Source of the DNA: a virus
IMG/VR virus record: IMGVR_UViG_3300030103_001777
Coordinates: 436 to 40,370 of that record
Strand: one strand, 5' to 3'
DNA: 39,935 nucleotides
The position numbers were made by a program, and so were the translations under genes. Position 1 is the first letter of the stretch, and each line of letters begins with the position of its first letter. Positions 25,998 through 33,975 of this stretch are shown here, piece after piece. The notes under the pieces were generated by a model. The model saw only the letters and a list, made by a program, of their open reading frames with translations, had not been told where the DNA came from and did not search any database.

Positions 25998-26746
25998 TAT
26001 TTTACACTCCATATTTTTTCTGCTTCTTTTTTCATATCTTCTGACCATTCCCACTTATCAAAGTTAGGATGTATTAAAGAAGCTAACTCATGTCTATCTT
26101 CACTTATAGACAAAAACTTTTGAATGCTAAAAGCAACCTTCTTTAACTGTTTCTTGTATTTAGTTATACTACTAAGTGTAAATACCCTGTGTTGTTTAGG
26201 ACTTACAAAAAACAAGTCTACTTTCTTATCAGGATATGCCATAGAATATAAAGCCATCTGTCTTTTCTGTGCTTCTGTAGGTTTAGATGGCATTCTATTT
26301 GTTGTTTTTAAGTCAACTATCTTATCTTTAAATAAGAAATCTACATATCCCATAATAGGTATTGGCAAATCCTCAACTTGAACCTCTACCTTTTCCTGAT
26401 AACTTTCAAGATTATCGTACTTGAAGTTCTCGTCAAGGATAGTGCCAAAACTACGAAGAGCATCCTTCTCTTTCAAGGTTCTTCCATCATTCAAGTCAAC
26501 ACCTGATTCGCAACACAATGCAATAAACTTGCTATCAAGTGCCTGAAAGTCAAAGAAACCCTTCTCGTACTTCTCAGCGAGAATATGCTCTTCTGTAATA
26601 CCTCTTATAGCACCTGCTCCACTAGGAGATTTTACTTTAAAGAGGTATCTCATAGTCCACAAAGGCATATCAGAGATATAAGTATTAATACTGCTAGGAG
26701 ACAGATACTTAATATTGTGGACTTTGAATGGGTTATTACTTCTCAC
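25997..26746 (-). CDS. RecB/Cas4-type PD-(D/E)XK exonuclease
   Basis: A 249-residue protein with the RecB-nuclease pattern: IRGITEEHIL (47-56) near the first conserved helix, MGYVDFLF with Asp136, IVDLKTTN with Asp145 and Lys147, and a downstream QMALYSMAY helix with the usual Gln/Tyr pattern (163-170). These residues bind the metal ions that cleave DNA. Phage proteins of this type act as replication-linked exonucleases in recombination and DNA breakdown. The start is GTG, within TAGTG, overlapping the stop of the ssDNA-binding-type gene. It is the first gene after that protein, which is common in HMO-2011-like replication blocks as I recall them. Confidence 0.82.
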   Translation of the reverse strand: MRSNNPFKVHNIKYLSPSSINTYISDMPLWTMRYLFKVKSPSGAGAIRGITEEHILAEKYEKGFFDFQALDSKFIALCCESGVDLNDGRTLKEKDALRSFGTILDENFKYDNLESYQEKVEVQVEDLPIPIMGYVDFLFKDKIVDLKTTNRMPSKPTEAQKRQMALYSMAYPDKKVDLFFVSPKQHRVFTLSSITKYKKQLKKVAFSIQKFLSISEDRHELASLIHPNFDKWEWSEDMKKEAEKIWSVK

Positions 26747-27633
26747 TATTTAGAGGCTTCCATTTCTACATCAATGAAATCATCTACAGTATCCATATCT
26801 TCTTTACTCACATCTTTCTTAGCTTTCATGTCCCACTCATTGTAGATATATGAATTGTAATTATCAATCCAAGCCATGAAATCAATAAAAGTATCTTGGT
26901 CTTCCTTAGACACCTCTACGTGATTTTGTAAGTCTAGAGTATATGTAGGTAAGTAAAAAGAATTACCATTAGGTAACTTTCTTTCTTCAGTATTAAGAGT
27001 AATAGTATGCTGAACAGGTAATCTTTTGACCTGAGAGAACTTCTTAAATGGCTCTGCCATTGTTTTGAATGCATCTCTATTATCTATTTCCCAAATGAAA
27101 GGTGAAGTTTCCTTCTCTACTTTATTGCCTTGCTCGTCAACTGCCTTCACAAGGTCAACCATACCAAAGATAACCCTAACTCTCTTAATCTGTTTAATAA
27201 CATCTTGAGTGTCAGCAGGTAAAGCCTTAAAGTCTTTGATAAATCCTGATGGCTTACCACAGTTAAACTTTCCCTGATTATCTTTTAAGTCAGTATTTAA
27301 ATTGTCTGACATTATGGTCTTATGATATGTTCCTAAAGGCTCTCCTGCCTTTGCTGACATATTCTTAACAAATCTCTTATACATAAATCTCTGTACAAAA
27401 GGTCTGATATTTGCAGATGTAGCATAGAGTGTAGAACTCTCAGGTATCTCCAACTTATATGCTCCACCCTTAACTAATACCTTATCAGAACCTATAATAG
27501 GACTATGTTGAATCCTAAATCTTGGTAAAGTATTAGATTTTTTATCAGAAGAACTAGATTCTCCTGCCATGCCCATAGCTTTCGCCATGAGAGCATAGTT
27601 ATTTGTATCTATTGTTGTTACTTCATTGTTCAT
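26746..27633 (-). CDS. Probable single-stranded DNA-binding protein
   Basis: This 295-residue protein has no enzymatic motif, but its location (between polymerase and a RecB-type nuclease), its mixed alpha/beta body with several aromatic residues, and a strongly acidic tail (DTVDDFIDVEMEASK) are what is seen in phage SSBs, whose acidic C-terminus recruits partner proteins. Low-complexity Ser (GESSSSDKK) near residue 25 precedes the folded part. The assignment is inferred from these features only. The gene has its own consensus promoter within the end of the polymerase gene, fitting a protein that is needed in large amounts. The AAGGAG is 12 bases from ATG, a rather long spacing. Confidence 0.6.
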   Translation of the reverse strand: MNNEVTTIDTNNYALMAKAMGMAGESSSSDKKSNTLPRFRIQHSPIIGSDKVLVKGGAYKLEIPESSTLYATSANIRPFVQRFMYKRFVKNMSAKAGEPLGTYHKTIMSDNLNTDLKDNQGKFNCGKPSGFIKDFKALPADTQDVIKQIKRVRVIFGMVDLVKAVDEQGNKVEKETSPFIWEIDNRDAFKTMAEPFKKFSQVKRLPVQHTITLNTEERKLPNGNSFYLPTYTLDLQNHVEVSKEDQDTFIDFMAWIDNYNSYIYNEWDMKAKKDVSKEDMDTVDDFIDVEMEASK

Positions 27634-27670
27634 GTTTATAGTTTACTCCTTAATTTACAAAAGTCTTATT

Positions 27671-27699
27671 GTTATATCATATAATATCTTTTGTGTCAA
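27671..27699 (-). promoter_or_regulatory. Sigma70 promoter in the end of the polymerase gene
   Basis: On the - strand TTGACA (27694-27699) is followed by 17 bases and TATAAC (27671-27676), five of six bases in the -10 consensus. The -35 lies within the last codons of the polymerase gene, and the -10 ends next to its stop. Transcription would start near 27664 and serve the ssDNA-binding-type gene and those after it. Confidence 0.75.
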
Positions 27700-29698
27700 G
27701 CCAATTATCACCTATTTTTGCTTCTAAAAGCAAGGGGACATTAAAATTTATGTTGAATTGTCCATTAACTAATTGAGTTATTTGTTGATTTACTGTTTTT
27801 ATTAGAAATACCACCTTATTTATTTCTTCAGGGTGTACATCAATAACAATAGAATCATGGACAGTATTTACAACACAAGAGTTCAATTTTTTTAATTTAT
27901 TTTCTATATCTATAAGAACTAAAGGTACTATATCTGCAGTTGCAAAGGATTGTACAGGATAGTTTTTTATTTGTGTAAAGTTTGAAACCTTGCCAAAGGC
28001 ATTTCTCTCTACATTTGGGAATGAAAATTGTCTGCCTGATGGTGTGGTAATCATTCCTGTGCTTATAGCCTCTTTAGCCAATCTGGAATGCCATAGTGCG
28101 ATTTCCTTGTACTTCTCTGTGAACATCTTATAATACTGTGCTTCAGCATTCGTTCTCCCAAATCCTGTTGCTCCATAGAGGGGTGCAAAGGTATGAGCCT
28201 TCGCCTCTTGCCTAGTCGTTTTCTGACCTGCATCACTAATAACACGAGCAGTATAACTATGCACATCAAATCCATCTTCAATCTCCTTCATTGCTATTTT
28301 ATCTTGAGACAGGTAGGCTGCAGTTCTAAATTCTAACTGAGCAAAGTCTGCCTCTAGTATCTTGCCACCTTCCCATCTTGATACAAATACTTTCTTTACA
28401 GGAAATGTACCACCTCTAGGCATATTTTGCATATTAGGGTCTGCACCACTAAATCTACCTGTTGCAGTTCTATGTTGTAATAGTCTAACATGAAGTTTAC
28501 CATCAGGTTTAACATAAGTATTAATACCTTCAACAAATGAAGACAAGTATGTTTCTAATGCTGATAGTCTCTGCAAGTCTTCTAGAAACTGTACTGCATC
28601 TGTTAAATTATTCTTCTTAGCTATGCTTTGTAGTATAACTAAATTACTTTTATTAACAGTAAAGCCATTGGCACTTACCCATTTTGCATTGGGTGGTGTA
28701 AATTTTAATCCTGCTATTCTGCCTGTAGGTCTAAAGAAGTATCCTATGCCTTCACACTCACCACACTTACTTGGTTTAGCAAAAGGTGTACCATCTTTCT
28801 TTGTTTTTCTAATCTTGCCTGAGCCTCTACATGAATTACATTGAACTGCATTTGTCTTATACATAACATCAGAATTATCTTTTACTACTTGTTTATATTC
28901 CTTGACTTCCATATAAGGTGTAAATGCATTTGCCCACATAGGTTTGTCCTTAGGCTTCCTGCTATAAATAACCCAAGACATTTGCTCAGGACTACTAAGA
29001 TTGATAGGTGTATCACCCATTAGTTGTATAACTTGTTTTCTTAATCTGTCTTCTGTCTCAATCTTTTCTTTCTCAAACTCTTGTTTTACTTCTTGTAACT
29101 TATCTTTGTCTACAGAAAAACCATTCTTATATATCTTGGCTAGACATACTGATACTTTATTTGTTAATACAACTGTGTTCATTAATCCTGCATATTCTAC
29201 TGTATTTAGTTTCTTATATAACTTATCTGACAACTCTTGTGTTGCCTTCAAGTCTGCTGATAAATATTCCTTTAATTCATCTCTTGGTATGCCATCCACT
29301 CCAATACCTTGAGCAAAGTAATGTTTTAGTGTATCTTTCTTTTGCGTATCTAACTCATACCTTTCTGCACAAGCCTCAAGTGATAAAGGTTCTTTAATAC
29401 CTCTTTGTATTATGTACTCAGCTAACATAGTATCAAATACTGCACCATCATATTTGAAGCCACACTCCCAAAGCCACATTAAATCGTAGGCTATGTTATG
29501 TCCTATAAGAATAGTTGCTCTATCCAATACCTCTTGTAGATATATGCCATCAGGTACATCCATGTTAAACAAATGCTCCTGACCATTGTCTTCTAGACAA
29601 CCTACTAATACTAATTTATTTGTAGGCTCAAATGGGTCAAGGTGCAACTTGCCATCTCTCTTTGTCGTTGTATTTTCTACATCAAGTGTTAGTTTCAT
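27677..29698 (-). CDS. Family A DNA polymerase with 3'-5' exonuclease and DnaJ-like zinc insertion
   Basis: At 673 residues this is the phage replicative polymerase. Proofreading exonuclease motifs are present: D6 and E8 (LTLDVENT), H67-D72 region (GHNIAYDL), and FDTMLAEY. The polymerase has motif A with D451 (ADFAQLEFR), motif B R496-K500-F504-Y508 (RQEAKAHTFAPLYG) and motif C H614-D615 (VHDSIVID). Between the exonuclease and the fingers it carries two CxxCxGxG-like knuckles (C287/C290 and C312/C315) resembling the zinc domain of DnaJ. This feature is known from the HMO-2011 phage polymerase. The residue equivalent to E. coli Phe762 is Phe (F504). The start ATG overlaps the helicase stop as ATGA. 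Confidence 0.95.
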   Translation of the reverse strand: MKLTLDVENTTTKRDGKLHLDPFEPTNKLVLVGCLEDNGQEHLFNMDVPDGIYLQEVLDRATILIGHNIAYDLMWLWECGFKYDGAVFDTMLAEYIIQRGIKEPLSLEACAERYELDTQKKDTLKHYFAQGIGVDGIPRDELKEYLSADLKATQELSDKLYKKLNTVEYAGLMNTVVLTNKVSVCLAKIYKNGFSVDKDKLQEVKQEFEKEKIETEDRLRKQVIQLMGDTPINLSSPEQMSWVIYSRKPKDKPMWANAFTPYMEVKEYKQVVKDNSDVMYKTNAVQCNSCRGSGKIRKTKKDGTPFAKPSKCGECEGIGYFFRPTGRIAGLKFTPPNAKWVSANGFTVNKSNLVILQSIAKKNNLTDAVQFLEDLQRLSALETYLSSFVEGINTYVKPDGKLHVRLLQHRTATGRFSGADPNMQNMPRGGTFPVKKVFVSRWEGGKILEADFAQLEFRTAAYLSQDKIAMKEIEDGFDVHSYTARVISDAGQKTTRQEAKAHTFAPLYGATGFGRTNAEAQYYKMFTEKYKEIALWHSRLAKEAISTGMITTPSGRQFSFPNVERNAFGKVSNFTQIKNYPVQSFATADIVPLVLIDIENKLKKLNSCVVNTVHDSIVIDVHPEEINKVVFLIKTVNQQITQLVNGQFNINFNVPLLLEAKIGDNWLDTKDII

Positions 29699-30921
29699 AA
29701 ATACCTCGCAGTTAAATAATCTAACTCACAATGCTGAACACCATGCCATCCTGACAGTTTATTCTTAACAACATTTAAATGTCTAGCAGGACTTTCTTCT
29801 TCTCCACCATCAGGATTCTTAACAGTATCTTTGGCTATCAAAACCATCAAGTCAGCCTCTGCTGCCTTACCTGTTCTACTGCCTTCCATCATAGCCTGAT
29901 TAAGATAGACCTTACCTTCAGCCTCAGCAGATAGCTGAGACATATAAAAGATTGCACACTCGTGTTGCTTGGCTATCTGTCTTGCATGAATTGCATTTGC
30001 CTTGAGTGCCTCATCAGGTCTAGCAAAGCCACCTGACTTAGCAAACTTATCTCCCATGTCTAGTATAACTATATCAGGATTGTATGACTTACATACACTT
30101 TCCACCCAAGCCATATCTCTGCCTGATGCATCCTTTATAAAGATGTTCTTTCTAACTGCATCATATAAGTCTCTTGCCTTCTCAGGATTTTCTTTTATCT
30201 CATGCATTGTCATACCTGTAGCTGATGTTAGGTATCTTGCACCAACTCTATGTGCTGATTCCTCGTTACATAGGATAATACACTTAGCACCTTGATGTGC
30301 AAAGCCACCTGTGCTTGCAACAAGTGATGCATGAAAGGATGTCTTACCTGTGTTTGGTCTAGCACCTACTTCAATTAAATGTCCTGCACTTACTCCTTCA
30401 ACTTTTCGTGTCAATGCAGGTATGTTAAATGTCCATTTTGCCTCTAGGCTATTCTTTGATATTAGTGTTTCCAAACTCATGTCATCCCATTCTATATTTA
30501 AATTAGGTGTAAAATCATCTGCATATAATTCCAAAATATTTCGTATGGGTTCAAGAGAGGATTTAGTACCATTAACATAGTCAAAGCCAATATTAGCAAT
30601 ATCCTCGCCAACAACTTGTTGAAATAGTTTAGATAATACTTCTTGTGCGACATCTTCTCCAAGAGGTTGCTCCTTTTTTATTTGTGTAAACAAACTTAAG
30701 TAGGCTTGTTTCTGTGCAGTAGTCATTGATGGATTGCCTGATATAAATAAGGCTTCAATCTCATCAGGTGTTACTGTTCTCTCGTATGTAGACATTGCAT
30801 TGTCAATAGCTTGTTTAATCTTTCTTACATCTTTACTAAACAATCTATCAGGACATTTTGCACCTCTATGTTCATCATAGAACTTTTTGTCCATCAAACT
30901 TCTAATTAGTGATAATTCCAT
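29695..30921 (-). CDS. DnaB/RecA-fold replicative helicase
   Basis: A 408-residue protein with a helical N-terminal part, a P-loop GARPNTGKT (186-194) and Walker B DIVILDMGD (283-291). The following motif pattern (a Gln in the MSQLSAE segment, an Arg-rich SRTG segment) is as in DnaB-like helicases. It is the helicase half of what in T7 is one primase-helicase protein; here the primase is a separate upstream gene overlapping it by 20 bases. It would unwind DNA ahead of the polymerase as a hexameric ring. A good GGAG lies ahead of the ATG. The assignment is firm, although the exact subfamily (DnaB versus gp4-type) is not. Confidence 0.92.
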   Translation of the reverse strand: MELSLIRSLMDKKFYDEHRGAKCPDRLFSKDVRKIKQAIDNAMSTYERTVTPDEIEALFISGNPSMTTAQKQAYLSLFTQIKKEQPLGEDVAQEVLSKLFQQVVGEDIANIGFDYVNGTKSSLEPIRNILELYADDFTPNLNIEWDDMSLETLISKNSLEAKWTFNIPALTRKVEGVSAGHLIEVGARPNTGKTSFHASLVASTGGFAHQGAKCIILCNEESAHRVGARYLTSATGMTMHEIKENPEKARDLYDAVRKNIFIKDASGRDMAWVESVCKSYNPDIVILDMGDKFAKSGGFARPDEALKANAIHARQIAKQHECAIFYMSQLSAEAEGKVYLNQAMMEGSRTGKAAEADLMVLIAKDTVKNPDGGEEESPARHLNVVKNKLSGWHGVQHCELDYLTARYL

Positions 30922-31693
30922 GTTGGTTCTCCTTTGGGGTTAGGTTGTGTAAATTATTAAAATCTTCCTCGTTTCTATATTTTAAATCATCCTTTATCTT
31001 TAATACTCTTACATCTTTAACATGACCTCTTAACTCTTTTGCAAAGGCTAGTGTCTTGGGCATTGCATCAGGGTCTAAGGCAATTATTGCAGTTGAGAAT
31101 TGCGATAGGTACTTCTTGTGTTCTTCACTTAATGACGTTCCCAACACAGCTACCCCTACAAAAACATCATTACCTACTACAGAGGCACTTATGCAATCCT
31201 CTACTACAACTGCCACACTACCACAACCAAAAGAAAAAGGCAAGTTATTTTTTCCATATCTTTTCCACTTAGGTAATCTAAATGTAGTTGAACGACCAAT
31301 GGCATCAACAATAACACCATTGTATTTGATAGGAAAAACTATTCTCTTTTCTTTTATATCGTAGTAGAGAGGTATTCTCTCAAAATCAATGCCATACTCA
31401 AGAGCAAAACTTTTAATCTCAGGTCTGTCATTGTGATAAACGACATACTCAGGCATTGTAAATTCTTCTTCTAGTTGTTTAACTAATTGTAAAGAAGATT
31501 TGATATCATCAACAGATAAGTGTATTCTCTTTGAACCTGATAAATTGCATGATGCCTTGTAACAGTTCCATAAGAGAGTTCCCATATTGTTAGTTATACT
31601 AAAAGTTTTGTAACCATTGCAGGATGGACAGTTCATTCTTCTGTTCTCTCCTACACTTAAGTGTATATCATTTATATATGTATATATACTCAT
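30902..31693 (-). CDS. Toprim DNA primase with zinc-binding domain
   Basis: The 263-residue protein begins with a zinc-ribbon (C22-x2-C25 and C44-x4-C49), which recognises the priming site, followed by a Toprim core with VVVEDCISA (Glu165) and IIALDPDAMP (Asp207, Asp209) for metal-dependent RNA primer synthesis. The arrangement is that of the T7 gp4 primase half as a free-standing protein. The helicase gene follows with a 20-base overlap. The region just before its start codon has only a weak ribosome binding site. Confidence 0.92.
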   Translation of the reverse strand: MSIYTYINDIHLSVGENRRMNCPSCNGYKTFSITNNMGTLLWNCYKASCNLSGSKRIHLSVDDIKSSLQLVKQLEEEFTMPEYVVYHNDRPEIKSFALEYGIDFERIPLYYDIKEKRIVFPIKYNGVIVDAIGRSTTFRLPKWKRYGKNNLPFSFGCGSVAVVVEDCISASVVGNDVFVGVAVLGTSLSEEHKKYLSQFSTAIIALDPDAMPKTLAFAKELRGHVKDVRVLKIKDDLKYRNEEDFNNLHNLTPKENQHGIITN

Positions 31694-31718
31694 ATGTGTA
31701 TCACTTTCTATGTATCAT

Positions 31719-32621
31719 TTAATTGTTAGTATCATAATTTTTTCTAGTTGTCAAGGCTCTTTTTGCACTTTCATAAGTATTTTTCATGTAAGGCTTAACT
31801 GATTGTGGATTTGCATGACCTGTAACTGACATAATCTGTCCCATTGACACACCTGCCTCAACCATTTCCGTAGTACCTGTTCTTCTTAAGTCAGCTATTC
31901 TAAGCTCATTAGGTAAGCCACAGAGCTTGATAACCCTTCTTGCTACTATGGATAGCCTATGAAGTGAATATGGCTTGTATGAGCCTCTAAGGGTGCTTGG
32001 ATAGGGTGCGATATATTCTTGGAAGTCGTAGTCGTGTTTCTGTTCCCTCAGCATTTCAAGTAAATCTTCGCTGATTGGCAAGGTAACACTTGCACCTCTC
32101 TTAGATTGCTCAAGATTAAGTATGCCCTTATCATAATCTATGTTTTCAAACTTAAGTAACCTCATATCTCCTACTCTCTGACACCATTCATATGCCATTT
32201 GTATAATTAAACCTAAACTTCTATACTTAAATTCACTATAACAGTAGTCTAACATCTGTGTTATCTGTTCTCTTGTCCATACAACCTTTCTAGGCTTGGT
32301 AACTTTACATTTAAATGTAGAGAAGGGATTGTATTCTGCATATCCCATCTCCATTGCAAAGGAATAAACTTTTCTAGATGTAGCAACCATGTGGTTTGCC
32401 ATATAGATGCCACGATTTAGCCACACTTCATATGACTGTCTTGCCATAGCACCTGACAGTTTATTAACTTTAGTTGTACAAATAAAATGTCTACCTACTT
32501 TTGTCTTCAAAACTGACTCAAGACAATTCGTATAATCTACTTTAGTTTTTACTGCTAACATACTGTAATCACTAGATTTATAGTATTCGTTAACTAACTC
32601 TTGCATTGTCATTTTGTTCAT
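31719..32621 (-). CDS. int: Tyrosine recombinase/integrase
   Basis: At 300 residues it has the phage integrase layout: an N-terminal SAM-like core-binding domain (about 5-105) and a catalytic domain with R149 (QRVGDMRLLKF), K174 (EQSKRG), box II DLRRTG with R246, H269 (GHANP) and the nucleophile Y278 (YMKNT). The usual first His of box II is replaced by Ala (A243), a variation seen in some integrases. It would insert the phage genome into a host site or excise it. It lies upstream of the primase gene, on the same strand as replication genes. No attachment site or tRNA fragment was recognised beside it, and no repressor gene is in the window. Confidence 0.9.
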   Translation of the reverse strand: MNKMTMQELVNEYYKSSDYSMLAVKTKVDYTNCLESVLKTKVGRHFICTTKVNKLSGAMARQSYEVWLNRGIYMANHMVATSRKVYSFAMEMGYAEYNPFSTFKCKVTKPRKVVWTREQITQMLDYCYSEFKYRSLGLIIQMAYEWCQRVGDMRLLKFENIDYDKGILNLEQSKRGASVTLPISEDLLEMLREQKHDYDFQEYIAPYPSTLRGSYKPYSLHRLSIVARRVIKLCGLPNELRIADLRRTGTTEMVEAGVSMGQIMSVTGHANPQSVKPYMKNTYESAKRALTTRKNYDTNN

Positions 32622-32937
32622 TTTTTAACTCTCTTTCAATTTTGTTTTGTTCTACAAATCTGTTTAAAAATCTAGTAACAAAATCATCTATACCATTACT
32701 ATAATAATGAACTTTATATTTCATTCTTCTTCTAGACCACCTACCTGTAGTCCAATAGTAAACATATTCTCTGCCCTCTTCATTTTCTATATAAACCAAA
32801 GATGCAGGTATATTTACACGATATTCAATATTTTTTTCTTTAAGATAATTTTTAACAAATTCTAAACTTTCATTTGTATCTTTTCTAAATACTGCATCTC
32901 CTTTTGAATTTGTTCTAACATATTGCCATTCACTCAT
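32590..32937 (-). CDS. Hypothetical protein upstream of the integrase
   Basis: A 115-residue protein with a strand-helix-strand start (EWQYVRTNSKGDAVFRK, residues 3-19), an aromatic and Arg-rich central stretch (YVYYWTTGRWSRRRMKYKV, near 58-76) and a helical end rich in Arg, Asn and Glu. No family is apparent. It overlaps the integrase gene by 32 bases, so the two are probably translated from one message. A basic, aromatic protein next to an integrase could be an excisionase or nucleic-acid-binding factor, but its 115 residues and its pattern give no direct support. Confidence 0.6.
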   Translation of the reverse strand: MSEWQYVRTNSKGDAVFRKDTNESLEFVKNYLKEKNIEYRVNIPASLVYIENEEGREYVYYWTTGRWSRRRMKYKVHYYSNGIDDFVTRFLNRFVEQNKIERELKNEQNDNARVS

Positions 32938-32959
32938 GCTTAATCCTTTCTAATAACTA

Positions 32960-33043
32960 TTACAATCCTATTCCCATAAATCCTAGTATGAATGCCATGC
33001 AACACATACCTAATATAAACCAAATTAATTCATCGTTGTTCAT
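32960..33043 (-). CDS. 27-residue membrane peptide
   Basis: A short frame encodes MNNDELIWFILGMCCMAFIL plus GFMGIGL, a five-residue polar head followed by one hydrophobic segment. It has GGAG eight bases ahead of ATG, and the ATG overlaps the TGA of the upstream tiny gene as ATGA. Together with that gene it fills the gap that would otherwise be non-coding. It is likely real but of unknown role. Confidence 0.6.
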   Translation of the reverse strand: MNNDELIWFILGMCCMAFILGFMGIGL

Positions 33044-33147
33044 GATAATAACTCCATGCCTACTTGTATTACTGCATAAGAATAAAGAACTATGATAACA
33101 CCCACTAATACCTTATTCATAAAATCGTTTGAACCATCATTGTGCAT
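33040..33147 (-). CDS. 35-residue membrane peptide
   Basis: The frame encodes a polar start (MHNDGSNDFMNK) and a single hydrophobic helix (VLVGVIIVLYSYAVIQVG). AAGGAG lies seven bases before the ATG, one of the best ribosome binding sites in the region. It is coupled to the next peptide by ATGA, and its start overlaps the end of the gene upstream by 11 bases. The pair resembles two-gene membrane peptide cassettes, but no function can be stated. Confidence 0.65.
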   Translation of the reverse strand: MHNDGSNDFMNKVLVGVIIVLYSYAVIQVGMELLS

Positions 33148-33382
33148 TTTTATTCTCCTTTTTTATAAATCTATAATCTCTGTATCTGTTAGCATAATTA
33201 TGTTCACACTTAGGTAACTCTAACTTAAATACTTCAGATAAAAAATATTCCAATCCATCAAGTTCTATAAGTTTGTGATACTCTAATGGAATGCTATCTC
33301 TTATATCATTATTTAAGTCTTTAAGATTATTAATATTTTTAAGTAATCTTTCTTTTTGTACTTCAGTTATTTTTATATTCAT
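33137..33382 (-). CDS. Hypothetical small helical protein
   Basis: An 81-residue charged helical protein with Lys/Asn-rich N-terminus and a C-terminal CEHNYANRYRDYRF (near 59-72). Its ATG abuts the stop of the upstream gene (overlap of one base at 33382). No domain is recognised. It is part of the methyltransferase-led operon. Confidence 0.6.
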   Translation of the reverse strand: MNIKITEVQKERLLKNINNLKDLNNDIRDSIPLEYHKLIELDGLEYFLSEVFKLELPKCEHNYANRYRDYRFIKKENKNAQ

Positions 33383-33975
33383 TACTCATCTCCTTTCTTT
33401 GTATCTATATAAATTCTTATGTGTGATGACTCATTTAGGTTCTGTCCATAGGCAGTTCTTCCTTGTCCTTTGAGTTCATCCTTGATGTGTTGACCTTTTA
33501 CTCTCAATGTATATGACCCTCTATTAAGATACTTCTTACAAGTGTCTACAAACTCTTGACCTTCTGTGTCATTAGGTATCTCAGAGAATATATATCTCCA
33601 TCCTTGAGTGTAACAATCTCTAGCATATGCTTTTCTCCACCTGTGTTCTTCCTTAGACCACTTATCTATCAGTTCCTCTTTTTCTTCAATAATATCGTTA
33701 AGAGTTTCTACTTGGCTACGAAGTCCGTTGATAATGCTATCTTTAGCTTTAATAACATCAACAATCCTACCCTCTTGGGTATCGTTTCTAATGTCCTCGT
33801 CATTTTGTTTTACAAATGCTCTGACTAAATGTTGAAAGTCCATCTCAGAAATAGATATGTATTCATCCTTAGATTGTGAGTAATAGTACTTCTCATCTAA
33901 GTCATACATATCACTTGCTACTCGACCTGTGTCATTGATAGCACTAATTATTTTTAATATTTTTTTAACTTGCAT
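33382..33975 (-). CDS. Coiled-coil hypothetical protein downstream of the methyltransferase
   Basis: I place the start at the ATG at 33975 (MQVKKILKIISAINDTG), which has TAGGAG eight bases before it. The frame remains open to 34062, but that extension lies inside the methyltransferase gene. The 197-residue protein has a helical head, a coiled coil around the segment QVETLNDIIEEKEELIDKW and a C-terminal part with EGQEFVDTCKKYLNRG. No family is recognised. It shares 11 bases with the end of the methyltransferase gene, so the two are probably made together. Whether it has anything to do with DNA modification is unknown. Confidence 0.65.
   Translation of the reverse strand: MQVKKILKIISAINDTGRVASDMYDLDEKYYYSQSKDEYISISEMDFQHLVRAFVKQNDEDIRNDTQEGRIVDVIKAKDSIINGLRSQVETLNDIIEEKEELIDKWSKEEHRWRKAYARDCYTQGWRYIFSEIPNDTEGQEFVDTCKKYLNRGSYTLRVKGQHIKDELKGQGRTAYGQNLNESSHIRIYIDTKKGDE

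Noticed and set aside
25998-26054. Longer N-terminus for the coiled-coil protein, from 26054
   Set aside because: The extra codons lie within the nuclease gene, whereas the ATG at 25997 has GGAG and TAATG coupling.
31720-31754. TTGACA at 31749-31754 near the end of the integrase gene as promoter for the primase gene
   Set aside because: At 17-base spacing the -10 would be TACTAA, with only three matches. The primase gene can be read from the upstream operon, so I do not list it.
31694-33150. Attachment site (attP) next to the integrase
   Set aside because: No tRNA-like segment or direct repeat was recognisable by eye, and the region is almost fully coding.
33556-33828. + strand open frames of 60 to 106 codons across the - strand block (for example here, 30002-30295 and 37296-37616)
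   Set aside because: They are antisense to well supported genes, hydrophobic or Ser-rich through codon mirror effects, and lack ribosome binding sites.
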